64,000 nt of DNA from Thalassotalea sp. Sam97. Its GTDB lineage: Bacteria > Pseudomonadota > Gammaproteobacteria > Enterobacterales > Alteromonadaceae. Both the position numbers and the translations under genes were made by a program. The stretch spans positions 2,852,001 to 2,916,000 of the forward strand of contig NZ_CP166919.1 of the NCBI RefSeq assembly GCF_041379765.1. The letters are read 5' to 3'. This document shows, in pieces, positions 20,301 to 29,241 of the stretch. Below the pieces are notes generated by a model. The model was not told the origin of the DNA, ran no database searches, and saw nothing but the letters and a program-made list of their open reading frames with translations. How positions within the stretch are numbered: position 1 is the stretch's first letter; every line of letters starts with the position of its first letter.

Positions 20301-20559
20301 CAGAAACCGGCATGGTGTAAATATCACCAAGTAAGTCAAATACGATGGTTTTACCATCCGGTGAGATGTCAACGTTCATCCAGGTACCGTTATCAACCTT
20401 GATGTTTACGTCGTAGAAGTCGCCCATTGGCTCATTTACAGACCATTGTTTGTTTTCTTGTTTTTCGTCGGCGCTTGCCAACGCCGGTGCGCTAGTTAGC
20501 ATTAACCCAAGCGTGGCAGCTAACACGCTACGCTTAGCGGTGAACTTGTTCAAAGACAT
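17356..20559 (-). CDS. Exported TolB-like beta-propeller plus amidohydrolase fusion protein
   Basis: 1067-aa exported enzyme. After a Sec signal (residues 1-30, ending ALASA) come repeated WD40-like/TolB beta-propeller units with the recurring SPDGK motif (roughly residues 50-640). A metal-dependent amidohydrolase domain follows (about 670-1050): GFIDAHAHG near residue 715 supplies the first metal histidines, HTSLEHS another, and AIGAHGQREG near 963 is also conserved. These fusions are common in Alteromonadales and resemble imidazolonepropionase/prolidase-like hydrolases; the substrate is unknown. Probably periplasmic, with the propeller for substrate or partner binding. Monocistronic. Confidence 0.85.
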   Translation of the reverse strand: MSLNKFTAKRSVLAATLGLMLTSAPALASADEKQENKQWSVNEPMGDFYDVNIKVDNGTWMNVDISPDGKTIVFDLLGDIYTMPVSGGKATALTQDIAWQMQPTFSPDGKYIAFTSDQGGGDNIWVMNADGSNPVQVTKETFRLVNSPAWSPDGEFLVARKHYTGTRSLGAGEVWMYHKSGGNGMMLTKRPNQQKDLGEPAFSPDGRYVYFSQDATPGKTFHYSKDSEKGIYKIKRYDLETGDIDVILSGRGGAIRPTPSADGKKLAYVSRVDFQSTLFVYDLETGEKTAVYDKLDRDMQETWAIHGVYPTMAWTPDNDAIIFWAGGKINKLDLDSGDSQVIDFAVETTKKMQPAVRFTQNIDVDKFDVKMLRDVEISPDGKRVVFEALGHIYTRDLPNGKPKRLTRQSDYFELNPSFSRDGKHIVFATWNDQKQGNIRVVSAKTGRGDNLLTEPGKYIEPTFSPDGKTVVFRKIRGGYITSPQFGLNPGIYQVSSDGGEAQLITENGKQPQFADRNDRIYVMRRGEMPELARIDLDGKNEQTLYTGKYATEFRVAPNGKYLAFAERFKVFVTPLTERGDVIHIGPDAKNIPVHKLSARAGENISWNAQSDTLYWSLGPELYQAGLGKMFDIGYASDTDVEPSVTNLGFNHDVDAPDGVIALVGGKVVTMEGDEVIENGVVLVEGKHIKAVGTRDEVSIPSSAKVIDVAGKTIVPGFIDAHAHGAQGSSEIIPQQNWVNYATLSLGVTTIHDPSNDTTEVFAASELQKAGDIVAPRIFSTGTILYGASMPGYTSHVDNLDDARFHVERLKKVGAFTVKSYNQPRRNQRQQVIQAAREMEMMVVPEGGSLLQHNLTMVADGHTSLEHSISTAKIYDDIRQFWQQSQTAYVPTLVVAYGGISGEHYWYDKTEVWKHPILSKYVPADILAPRSMRRTTAPEHHYNHINVAKVAKEMQDMDVKVAIGAHGQREGLGAHWEMWMFAQGGMSAHQALQTATIDSAKHLGLDANIGSLKAGKLADIVVIDGDVLADIRQSDKVSQVMLNGRLYDTSTMNEVGNDNTKRQPFYFE

Positions 20560-20757
20560 GCAGTAAACCTTTGTTATTAATGTGTGGCACAGTAGCTCTA
20601 TAAAAATACTTGGCTACGTGCAGATGATTTTGGATGTAGGGAAATAAAACATATTGCGCAAGCCCTGTAAAGGCAGGCAAGGCATATTATGGTAAGTTTG
20701 AGTTTATTGATGATTATATGTAACAAGCACCTTGCAGTGCTTGTCTTTTGCGGTAAC

Positions 20758-20782
20758 AAAAAGGTTCGATTTAACGAACCTT
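20758..20782 (-). terminator. Terminator after ubiX
   Basis: Stem AAGGTTCG/CGAACCTT with a 6-nt loop, followed on the minus strand by TTTTT, starting 10 nt after the ubiX stop. A second hairpin (20723-20744, ACAAGCAC/GTGCTTGT) lies just beyond. Confidence 0.82.
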
Positions 20783-20791
20783 GCTAAAGCA

Positions 20792-21403
20792 CTATTTAGT
20801 GTACCCCCAGCGAGGCATAATGTCTTGGTCGATACCTAAATGATCGAGCATGCGTCCCACCATAAAATCAATTAAATCTTCAATCGATTCAGGGTTGTGA
20901 TAAAAACCCGGTGCGGCCGGCATTATGGTAACGCCCATTTGCGATAAACTATGCATGTTGGCAAGGTGAATGGTAGAAAAAGGCGTTTCGCGAGGTACCA
21001 AAATCAATTGGCCACGCTCTTTTATCACCACATCAGCGGCGCGTTCAATTAAGTTATCACTCATGCCTTGGCTAATTGCCGCTAAGGTGCCTGTTGAACA
21101 CGGACAAACCAGCATTTTTTTCGGCGCCGCAGAACCTGATGCGACAGGAGAAAACCACTGCTCTTTACCAAACACCCGAATTTGTTCAGGCTGAGCTTGA
21201 TAACGCTCGATAAAGAATGCACTTGCCGCATCTGGATTTGCGGGTACTTTCAATCCTACTTCGGTATCTAAGACAACACGCGCTGCAGAAGAAATTAATA
21301 CATACACTTGATATTGTGCCGCAACCAAACATTCTAATAACCGTAATGCATAAGCACTACCTGATGCACCGGTTATTGCTAAGGTGATTTTGCCTTTAAA
21401 CAA
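20792..21403 (-). CDS. ubiX: Flavin prenyltransferase UbiX
   Basis: Makes prenylated FMN, the cofactor of the UbiD decarboxylase used in ubiquinone synthesis. 203 aa. The N-terminal flavin-binding TGASGSAYALRLL and the PCSTGTLAAISQG and APGFYHNP stretches are diagnostic. The predicted start is TTG at 21403, 7 nt past the mpl stop; AGAGG lies about 11 nt upstream, inside the end of mpl. The close spacing indicates an mpl-ubiX operon, as in several related genomes. Cytoplasmic. Confidence 0.93.
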   Translation of the reverse strand: MFKGKITLAITGASGSAYALRLLECLVAAQYQVYVLISSAARVVLDTEVGLKVPANPDAASAFFIERYQAQPEQIRVFGKEQWFSPVASGSAAPKKMLVCPCSTGTLAAISQGMSDNLIERAADVVIKERGQLILVPRETPFSTIHLANMHSLSQMGVTIMPAAPGFYHNPESIEDLIDFMVGRMLDHLGIDQDIMPRWGYTK

Positions 21404-21410
21404 CGCTCAA

Positions 21411-22778
21411 TTAACCTCTTAATTTTGTTAACTTATCCAAAAGCTTAGTATGAAAGCTGCCAAAGCCACCATTACTCATTACGACCACATGATCGTCTGG
21501 ACGGACAAAGTTAGCCACCTGCTCCACCAAGTCATCGACATCGTCGTTAAAGTAGGCTTCACCACGACACTCGTCGACTAATTCAGCAACCGACCAAGTG
21601 ACATCTTCATCTTGATATAAAAACACCACATCGGCGTCATCTAAGCTCGGCGCAAGCGTATCACGATGCACGCCAGATTTCATGGTATTTGAGCGAGGCT
21701 CTAGAACAGCAATAAGTCGCTGTTTGCCTATTTTACTGCGAAAAGCCGCAAGGTTTTTTTGTATTGCCGTGGGGTGGTGGGCAAAATCGTCGTAAACACG
21801 AATGCCACTCACTTCGCCACGCAGCTCTTGACGACGCTTGGTATTAACAAATTCCATCAACGCTTGGCAGCCGATATGGCTTGGCACACCAGCATGACGT
21901 GCAGCAGCTATCGCCATCACGGCATTATCCATATTAAAATCGCCAATCAAATCCCAACGCACCGTGCCTTGCAAATCGCCAGCAAAAAACACATCGAAAG
22001 CGCTGCCATCGTCTGTGAGCTTCCGCGCCTGCCAACCGTTGGCATTGTGACTGCGCTCAAGTGGCGTCCAACACCCCATAGCGAGCATATCATTTAATGC
22101 TGTGTCATCATTTGGCACCAACACCAAGCCATTGCCGGGCACGGTGCGCATTAAATGATGAAATTGCCTTTGAATATCTTTGAGTGAATCAAAGATATCA
22201 GCATGATCAAATTCAAGGTTGTTAAGCACTAAGGTGTGCGGTCGGTAATGGACAAATTTAGATCGCTTATCAAAAAATGCGGTGTCGTATTCATCGGCTT
22301 CAATGACAAAAAAAGGGCTGTCCCCCAGCCTTGCCGAACAACCAAAATTTTGCGGTACACCGCCAATTAAAAAACCCGGATTAAGCTTAGCGTATTCTAA
22401 GATCCAAGCCAGCATCGATGTGGTCGTCGTTTTACCATGCGTACCAGCAACCGCGAGAACCCAACGATCTTTAAGCACATTTTGTAACAACCACTCAGGG
22501 CCTGATGTATAGGCGATATTGCGCTCCATCACATATTCCACCATAGGGTTACCGCGTGACATCGCATTACCGATAATAACCATATCCGGCAAGTCATCTA
22601 AGTGTTCCACTTTGTAGCCTTGCTTGAGCTCAATACCAAGTTGCTCAAGCTGGGTACTCATTGGTGGGTATACATTAGCATCGCTACCCGACACCCGAAA
22701 ACCAAGTTGTTTGGCAATGGCCGCGATACCGCCCATAAATGTGCCGCAAATACCAAGAATATGGATATGCTGACTCAT
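21411..22778 (-). CDS. mpl: UDP-N-acetylmuramate:L-alanyl-gamma-D-glutamyl-meso-diaminopimelate ligase
   Basis: Murein-tripeptide ligase that recycles cell-wall peptide onto UDP-MurNAc in the cytoplasm. 455 aa, a Mur ligase with the N-terminal HILGICGTFMGG nucleotide-binding loop, the ATP P-loop AGTHGKTTTTSM near residue 110, and the C-terminal YDDFAHHPTAI motif near residue 330 typical of Mpl/MurC. IEADEYDTAFFD also matches Mpl. It is the first gene of a probable mpl-ubiX operon, divided from the upstream metalloprotease gene by only about 30 bp on the same strand. Confidence 0.95.
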   Translation of the reverse strand: MSQHIHILGICGTFMGGIAAIAKQLGFRVSGSDANVYPPMSTQLEQLGIELKQGYKVEHLDDLPDMVIIGNAMSRGNPMVEYVMERNIAYTSGPEWLLQNVLKDRWVLAVAGTHGKTTTTSMLAWILEYAKLNPGFLIGGVPQNFGCSARLGDSPFFVIEADEYDTAFFDKRSKFVHYRPHTLVLNNLEFDHADIFDSLKDIQRQFHHLMRTVPGNGLVLVPNDDTALNDMLAMGCWTPLERSHNANGWQARKLTDDGSAFDVFFAGDLQGTVRWDLIGDFNMDNAVMAIAAARHAGVPSHIGCQALMEFVNTKRRQELRGEVSGIRVYDDFAHHPTAIQKNLAAFRSKIGKQRLIAVLEPRSNTMKSGVHRDTLAPSLDDADVVFLYQDEDVTWSVAELVDECRGEAYFNDDVDDLVEQVANFVRPDDHVVVMSNGGFGSFHTKLLDKLTKLRG

Positions 22779-22808
22779 AACTTACTCCTACGTTACCGTC
22801 TATTGTCG

Positions 22809-25211
22809 TTAACCAATAGGCGAGCCCGGCGGTAATGCCACCGGTTGATGTTTAATAATCACATTACCTTGATCAAAGCTGAAGGCAATTTGTTTGTTCA
22901 GCAACAGATAATGTCCATAGAATGGATGCTCAACTGAGTACTGTTTCGACTGTTTATCAAGCCAGTTTTGTAGCTCTAGCATAGTAACATACACCTGACT
23001 TTTCACTTCACTTACCACTTCAGCGTTATGCCAAAGCGCTATCAACATATCCAATACTTGCTGATTTACGCGCTGTTGCACGGCAACTTGTAAACCGCTT
23101 GTCGCAGGACGCTTAATGGTCGATGTGACGGTTTTAGCTAATAATTGATGAACCGATGGTAATGATGCATCTTGCGTATATTGCTGATTAAGGCGAGCTA
23201 AGCGTGCTGGGTTAAGCAATAAATTTAATGTATGAGTGGCATTCGCCTGTGCCGCACTTACCGGATCAAAGGTTAAGCCGGTAGCGCTAGCAAAACTTTC
23301 ACGGCTGCGTGAATAGCCGTAAGCTTTTGGTGGTATAAGGGCAACGATATGCTCTGGAATGGTTAGAAGCTTGACATCCAGTGTATTTAACAGCGCCTCT
23401 AACGCACGTTGTTGGCGTGCTCCTGCAACAACCGTTTGTGGCACGTCATCTTCACCTTTAACCGCATAACTGTAATCGACACCAGCCAATAATTTGGCTA
23501 CTGCTTCCACTTGGTAACGGTGCAAGTTATAAATCGGCACTAACACATTTTCTAATTCAGAGTATGGTCTGCCATCGGCTATGCTATTGCCCCCCATATT
23601 GGCAAGTGCCTGCTCACGCACCGCCAGCAAGCGCATTAACTCAGCCACCGCATCTTCGCCATTATCCCAAAGGTGACCATTGCTGTCGGCGCCACTTTTC
23701 GGTCTTGCATCTGGATCAGACATATAACGCAAGCCTTTATCTTTAGCCGCTTTTACTATTGCTTTTAACGATGTGGCATCATTCGCATCACCATAAGCAT
23801 AAAGAATGACGTGCTTATCCCATTCACCAATTTTATCATCATATGCTTGGCTCAAATCAACTCGACCATCGTCGTCTAAGGTGATTAATGGATGCGGATA
23901 ATCCATCACCGATGCTCGATTATTACCACTGGCAGAGAAGTTATGAGCGATACCTAAAGTATGGCCTACCTCATGCGCAGATAATTGACGAATACGCGCT
24001 AACGCCATTTCTTTTTGCGCGGTTGTATCAACCTTATCTTGATTAAACGGTGATGTTAAACCAAGGGCTATAAGATAATCTTGACGCACCCGCAACGAAC
24101 CTAGGGTGACGTGCCCTTTGATAATTTCCCCTGTGCGCGGATCGACAACAGATGCACCATAAGACCAACCACGGGTAGCACGGTGCACCCATTGAATGAC
24201 GTTATAACGCACATCCATAGGATCGGCATCTGCTGGCAACAATTTCACTTGAAAGGCATGTTTGTAACCAATCGCTTGAAACGCTTGATCCCACCAAAGT
24301 GCTCCATCAATCAGCGCCGAACGAACCGGCTCTGGTACCCCAGGATCTAAATAATAAACGATGGGTTCTACCGCTTCGCTCACCGCTTGTTGCGGATATT
24401 TTTTTTGTAGACGATGACGCGGAATAATACGAGTTAATAAAGGATCTTCAATGGCGCTCGCGTAATCGGCGTACGCAAGTGACCACATACCCGAAAACGG
24501 ATGGAATTGTCGTACTTGGTAACTATCATCAGGAAGTCGGATTAATGAGTGATGCATATTCACTGTAACCGCCTTTGCATCTGGGGTCACCGCCTTAAGG
24601 TAGTTACCTGCACCACTCCCGGTAAAAGTAATCGTCGCCTCAAGTTCAGTGTTATCCGGAAAAGCTTTGGTGCGAGCAGTGAATAAACCGCTACGAGTTA
24701 CATCAATTTTAAAGCTACCTTGTTTAGTCGCTTTTAGGGTATCGGCGACGTTATGGATATCCGAAAGTAAAAACGGTGTGTAATCAATGTATACCTGTTG
24801 CTCATCACGTTCTGCTATCGTAAATCCCCAAATAATCGACGAGGCAAACGCTTCATCGATGGCTTGGCGCTCAAGCACATTGTCGCTAGTAGCACGATAG
24901 TCGGTATTAAATTGGCGCAAAAACACTTTATCACCGACTCGTTCAAACTGTACTAATCGGGTTGCCCCTAATTGACCTCGATCTAAACCAATGTCGTTAG
25001 AGCCCACACCATGTGGCAAACTACTTTGAAATAAAAACTGCTGATTAAAATCATCTATTTGTAAATACACTTTACCACTGGCATCGTCGATTAATAACGG
25101 CATAAAACCGTCAAGACGGGTTTTGTTATCACTAAAAGCGGCAAAAACGAGAGTTGGTAAGAAGATGGCAACAGCGAGCAAAGCGCGTCCCCACAATGTT
25201 ATCAGCGGCAT
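22809..25211 (-). CDS. Exported zinc-dependent metalloprotease (DUF5117/DUF5118/DUF4953 type)
   Basis: 800-aa exported peptidase of the gluzincin/metzincin-like group found widely in marine bacteria. A signal peptide occupies residues 1 to about 24. The zinc site HEVGHTLGIAH (about residues 409-419) has the metzincin HExxHxxGxxH form, followed by a Met-containing ASVMDYPHP that may be the Met-turn. The N-terminal third (GFMPLLIDDASGKVYL) matches the DUF5118/5117 segment. The substrate is unknown; probably periplasmic or secreted. It lies 30 bp upstream of mpl on the same strand and may be co-transcribed. Confidence 0.85.
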   Translation of the reverse strand: MPLITLWGRALLAVAIFLPTLVFAAFSDNKTRLDGFMPLLIDDASGKVYLQIDDFNQQFLFQSSLPHGVGSNDIGLDRGQLGATRLVQFERVGDKVFLRQFNTDYRATSDNVLERQAIDEAFASSIIWGFTIAERDEQQVYIDYTPFLLSDIHNVADTLKATKQGSFKIDVTRSGLFTARTKAFPDNTELEATITFTGSGAGNYLKAVTPDAKAVTVNMHHSLIRLPDDSYQVRQFHPFSGMWSLAYADYASAIEDPLLTRIIPRHRLQKKYPQQAVSEAVEPIVYYLDPGVPEPVRSALIDGALWWDQAFQAIGYKHAFQVKLLPADADPMDVRYNVIQWVHRATRGWSYGASVVDPRTGEIIKGHVTLGSLRVRQDYLIALGLTSPFNQDKVDTTAQKEMALARIRQLSAHEVGHTLGIAHNFSASGNNRASVMDYPHPLITLDDDGRVDLSQAYDDKIGEWDKHVILYAYGDANDATSLKAIVKAAKDKGLRYMSDPDARPKSGADSNGHLWDNGEDAVAELMRLLAVREQALANMGGNSIADGRPYSELENVLVPIYNLHRYQVEAVAKLLAGVDYSYAVKGEDDVPQTVVAGARQQRALEALLNTLDVKLLTIPEHIVALIPPKAYGYSRSRESFASATGLTFDPVSAAQANATHTLNLLLNPARLARLNQQYTQDASLPSVHQLLAKTVTSTIKRPATSGLQVAVQQRVNQQVLDMLIALWHNAEVVSEVKSQVYVTMLELQNWLDKQSKQYSVEHPFYGHYLLLNKQIAFSFDQGNVIIKHQPVALPPGSPIG

Positions 25212-25425
25212 GAAAAATCCCTAATTATGATTATTATTACGCCCCAATATACCCTAATTGACTAATAAAAGTGAGCTATCACTAAAATTATTTGCTGTAG
25301 CAAGGTCTGTTTTATTTAGCTATTTTATTTAGCGATCTGCGCATAGATTTAGTACAATGAACGCGTTACCCATAACGGTAACTTACACATGCAATTACAA
25401 AACTAATTCAGGGTACTAATAAATA

Positions 25426-26394
25426 ATGCAACGAATAGCTCCCGCGCTGCGTGAAGACGGCGTCCCTTTAGACTTGATTTCCCTTATAAAAACCATCCTT
25501 GCTGCCTGCAAAGAGATTTCGTTCCGTGTCGGACAAGGCCATCTCAGCGGTGTAATGGGCTCCACTTTAGATGAAAACATCCAAGGTGAAGTACAAAAAG
25601 AACTTGACGTGGTTGCCAATCAGCTGTTTAAAGACATTATTCTTGAATCCGGCTTTGTTAAAGCAATTTCCTCAGAAGAAGAAGATACTTCCGTTGCCGG
25701 TAATCCTAACGGTAGATACATCGTTTCTTTCGACCCTCTCGATGGCAGCTCAAACATTGAAATTAATTCGCTAGTGGGTACGATTTTCTCAATTATGGAA
25801 GTCGATGAGGATACCGATCCACAAGACCCAAATATCTTCATGCAGCCAGGTACAGCTCAAGTATGTGCAGGTTATGTGTTATATGGCCCGTCTACCGTGC
25901 TTGCTATGACCACCGGTAAAGGAACCCATTTTTATACCCTAGATCGCACTCATGGTAGCTTTATGCTAACCGAACGCAATGTACAAGTTACACCACAAAC
26001 CTCAGAATTTGCAGTTAACATGTCAAACCAGCGCTTTTGGCAACCTGCCATGCAAAACTATATTAATGACGTAATTGCCGGTAGCGAAGGTCCTCGAGGC
26101 CGTAATTTTAATATGCGTTGGGTTGCGGCTATGGTTGGCGACGTGCATCGTGTATTAGTGCGAGGCGGTATATTCACCTACCCGGCCGACAGCAAAAATG
26201 CAGACAAGCCATATAAATTACGCCTGCTTTATGAAGCCAACCCAATGAGTTTTCTTATTGAGCAAGCTGGCGGCCTAAGCATGACTAGCGAAGGTCGTAT
26301 CATGGAGATTATGCCAAACGATATCCATCAACGTGTTGAAGTTATTTTAGGCTCACGCGAAGAAGTTGAAATCTGCCTGAGCTATTATCAGTAG
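25426..26394 (+). CDS. fbp: Class I fructose-1,6-bisphosphatase
   Basis: Hydrolyses fructose-1,6-bisphosphate to fructose-6-phosphate in gluconeogenesis. 322 aa. The metal-binding SEEEDT and FDPLDGSSNIE (about residues 102-112) and the LYEANPMSFLIEQAGG substrate site are present. AGGG about 11 nt upstream of the ATG is a plausible ribosome site. A hairpin follows the stop. Transcribed divergently from the metalloprotease-mpl-ubiX group across a 214-bp AT-rich intergenic region. Confidence 0.96.
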   Translation: MQRIAPALREDGVPLDLISLIKTILAACKEISFRVGQGHLSGVMGSTLDENIQGEVQKELDVVANQLFKDIILESGFVKAISSEEEDTSVAGNPNGRYIVSFDPLDGSSNIEINSLVGTIFSIMEVDEDTDPQDPNIFMQPGTAQVCAGYVLYGPSTVLAMTTGKGTHFYTLDRTHGSFMLTERNVQVTPQTSEFAVNMSNQRFWQPAMQNYINDVIAGSEGPRGRNFNMRWVAAMVGDVHRVLVRGGIFTYPADSKNADKPYKLRLLYEANPMSFLIEQAGGLSMTSEGRIMEIMPNDIHQRVEVILGSREEVEICLSYYQ

Positions 26395-26410
26395 GCTATA
26401 TCATCTTTAA

Positions 26411-26445
26411 ATAGCAATACATCACCAACACCGGTGTATTGCTAT
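26411..26445 (+). terminator. Hairpin after fbp
   Basis: Perfect 11-bp inverted repeat ATAGCAATACA/TGTATTGCTAT with a 13-nt loop, 17 nt after the fbp stop. There is no long T run, so termination strength is uncertain. Confidence 0.6.
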
Positions 26446-26593
26446 AAAGTATCCGCATCGCCACGACGACAAAATCAAACCATCTAAATTTCATCTAACG
26501 CTTTTCTGCGCAAAATCAGTAAATCTGCATCATACTTTCTAGCGATAACCGATACCTATTCGATTAACGCGAACCCTTATTGCAGGTAATGCT

Positions 26594-29233
26594 TTGCTTA
26601 TATCAACATCAATAAAAACGGCTAAACGGCTAACCGTATTTCACTGTTTTTGCCTGCTTGTCGTGTTATGCGTTCCTTTTCAGTCCAACGCTAAATCGTT
26701 GCCTTTAGCAACTATTTTCACCTCGCTCGAAGCATCGAGGACTCAGTCTTCTTTACCAACATCAACGCCCACATCTATAACCTCGCAAAACGAGCAAGCA
26801 CAACAGCAAGAAAACGCGCAGACCAACAAGGTCAAAGGCCAAGCGAAAAGTAATGACCAAGACGATAGCACTAAAAAAATCGCCAACAAAGTCACCGAAG
26901 GTACTGCAGGCTCAAACTCATTGCCTAATAAACCATCACTAACCAATAACCAAGATACCAATAATAAGTTTGTCAGCACAGGCTTACTACGACAGTTTGA
27001 AAATCAATTTGCCGCACTACAAAACGATCAGACAGAAGACGATGCCGATCGTGAACAATATCAACGGTTATATTTTCAAATTCGTCCCGTTATTGCTGAG
27101 AAAACTAAAGCACTCCAACAACTCACCGATCAACCTAATGTCGATTTAAGTTTATTAAGCCAATGGCGAAACACCGAAAAATTTAAGACGCTCGTACAAC
27201 GCTATCAGGAGTTGCAACGCTACTATCAGTTGCGAGAACAAATTTTTGCCAGTGCACCATCTGCATTGCGTGATTCACTTACTTCGTTTCGTATAACAGG
27301 GCTTGAAGAAGCAAAACTTGAGAGTCAATTTGTTCGCCTTCAAGCAAGCGTGTTAAGTAAAGCGGCAGTGCAACGAACAAAAGAATTACCCGCGCTAATA
27401 AATTTAGCGCCTATGGATATATTCAAACAAGTGTTGATTATTATTATCGCCTTATATGTATTTATTAACTGGCGTCGATGGGCAATACAAGGTTTGCCTC
27501 AATGGCGACAAAATATCCTTGCGGTTAGGCCGAGAACGTCCGCAAGAATAAAAGTTGCCCGAGCTATTTGGTATTTAGAGCAAACTCGTCAACCGCTTGA
27601 ATGGCTTATATTTTTCTATGTGATTATTAACGCTCTCAAGCTGTTTCAGTTACCACTACTGATCAATGTTCTGCAAACCATTGTTTTCTGGCTTTGCCTG
27701 ACCAGTTTTGCTTATACGTTTCTAAGTAAGGTGATTCAACGCGGTAAACAAAATGTGTTACGCAATATCAGTAGCGCGCAATCGGTATCTTTAAAAACAG
27801 TAATTTGGTGGGCCGGCTTATTTAAATTGGTCACCGCATTAACCGAGCTTGTTATCACCAAAACAACCATATTGGGTTGGCTAAGTACGCTATTCTTAAC
27901 ATTACTCATACCTGTTTACGTATTTTTCATTCAAAGTTGGCGAGATGACTTTTTTAATTATGTCGACCAAGAACGAGACGCCCCCCAGATTGTTCATAGC
28001 TTATTAAAAAATAGGCGCGGGATTAAAGGCTTTTTGGCCGCAGGTTTTGCCTTTATTTTCGCCTTGTACTTCTCATTGTCCAAAAAATTTCTCAACCTGA
28101 TTTCAAAAGTTGAATCAGGACGTCGTATTACCACGGAAATTTACCGTAAAAAACTACTTAATGATAATGCCCAACTCATTGAAGACAGTAAAAACATGGC
28201 CAATCTCAATGAGGGTGTCAGTGATCTTTTAATCCACGGTAATGGCGAGCATGTTGCATCGATTATTGAACCACTAGTCGAGAAGATCATGGCGATGGTA
28301 GAGCAAAAAGAAAGATCACATATTGCGGTTATCGGTGAACGTGGCATAGGTAAAAGCCACTTATTGCAAACTCTCACTGAACGACATCCGAAAAGCCTCA
28401 TGTTAAGTTGCAGTGAAGATTTCAACGACATCATTGAACAGCTTAAACAGCAATTAAATTTAGATACTGAACAGAGTAAATCTAGCGATGTCATGGCTGC
28501 CGTTAAAGAGCAAGGCATCGATTTGATCTTGCTTGATAATTGTCACCGCCTGCTCACCCCAGAAGTCAGTGGTCAACGCGAGATGCGCCGTTTGTATGGT
28601 TGGATAACAGACTTTAAAGGTCAGGCCTTGTGGATATTGAGCTTTGATCGCAGCAGCTGGACCTTGCTCAACGCATTGGGCATCGCCAGTGGCTTTTATG
28701 CCAGTAGCATTCAAATGCATTCATGGAGCGAAGAACAAATCTGTGAATTATTTGATCAACGTTGCCAACAAGCGGGCATTGATGTTGACTACAGTAAACT
28801 ATCGATTCCTAAACAATTAGTCGATATCGAAGAAGACGATTTTGAAGCTCGCAACAAATATGGCATCTTGCGCATTATTTGGGGTTACGCAGAAGGTAAC
28901 CCTGCAATCGCCTGCCGCACGCTCGCACAAGCGTTAAAAGTTGATAATAAAAACGTAATAGCGCAGATCCCGCTCTACCCAGATAATAAAATCATCGAAC
29001 AATTTGAAATAAATACCCTGCTGGTTCTCAGAGTCATATGCCAATTTGGTCGTTGCTCTGTTAATGATATCGTAAAAAATCTGCGCTTACATGGCTTGGT
29101 TGTCAACTCTGCCATCGCCGCCTGCGTCGCGCAAGGCATTCTGGAGCAAGTCGCAGGCCGCTACCAAATCACCTGGCTATGGTTTCGCCCCGTGTCGAAA
29201 TATTTAGCTCGGCAAAATTTATTACCTCGATAG
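26594..29233 (+). CDS. Membrane-anchored P-loop ATPase of unknown function
   Basis: 879-aa protein I cannot assign to a named family. A signal-like hydrophobic N-terminus is followed by a Gln/Ser/Thr-rich low-complexity stretch (about residues 50-130) and a charged, probably coiled-coil periplasmic region. About five to six membrane helices lie between residues 276 and 495. The cytoplasmic half has a Walker A GERGIGKS (about 581-588), a Walker B-like IDLILLDNCHRL (about 642-653) and a C-terminal helix-turn-helix-like domain (about 805-870). The start is TTG 26594 with AGG upstream; no ATG is near. The next gene, an MscS channel, starts 8 nt after the stop, so the two probably work together. 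Confidence 0.7.
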   Translation: MLISTSIKTAKRLTVFHCFCLLVVLCVPFQSNAKSLPLATIFTSLEASRTQSSLPTSTPTSITSQNEQAQQQENAQTNKVKGQAKSNDQDDSTKKIANKVTEGTAGSNSLPNKPSLTNNQDTNNKFVSTGLLRQFENQFAALQNDQTEDDADREQYQRLYFQIRPVIAEKTKALQQLTDQPNVDLSLLSQWRNTEKFKTLVQRYQELQRYYQLREQIFASAPSALRDSLTSFRITGLEEAKLESQFVRLQASVLSKAAVQRTKELPALINLAPMDIFKQVLIIIIALYVFINWRRWAIQGLPQWRQNILAVRPRTSARIKVARAIWYLEQTRQPLEWLIFFYVIINALKLFQLPLLINVLQTIVFWLCLTSFAYTFLSKVIQRGKQNVLRNISSAQSVSLKTVIWWAGLFKLVTALTELVITKTTILGWLSTLFLTLLIPVYVFFIQSWRDDFFNYVDQERDAPQIVHSLLKNRRGIKGFLAAGFAFIFALYFSLSKKFLNLISKVESGRRITTEIYRKKLLNDNAQLIEDSKNMANLNEGVSDLLIHGNGEHVASIIEPLVEKIMAMVEQKERSHIAVIGERGIGKSHLLQTLTERHPKSLMLSCSEDFNDIIEQLKQQLNLDTEQSKSSDVMAAVKEQGIDLILLDNCHRLLTPEVSGQREMRRLYGWITDFKGQALWILSFDRSSWTLLNALGIASGFYASSIQMHSWSEEQICELFDQRCQQAGIDVDYSKLSIPKQLVDIEEDDFEARNKYGILRIIWGYAEGNPAIACRTLAQALKVDNKNVIAQIPLYPDNKIIEQFEINTLLVLRVICQFGRCSVNDIVKNLRLHGLVVNSAIAACVAQGILEQVAGRYQITWLWFRPVSKYLARQNLLPR

Positions 29234-29241
29234 GAGTCTAT

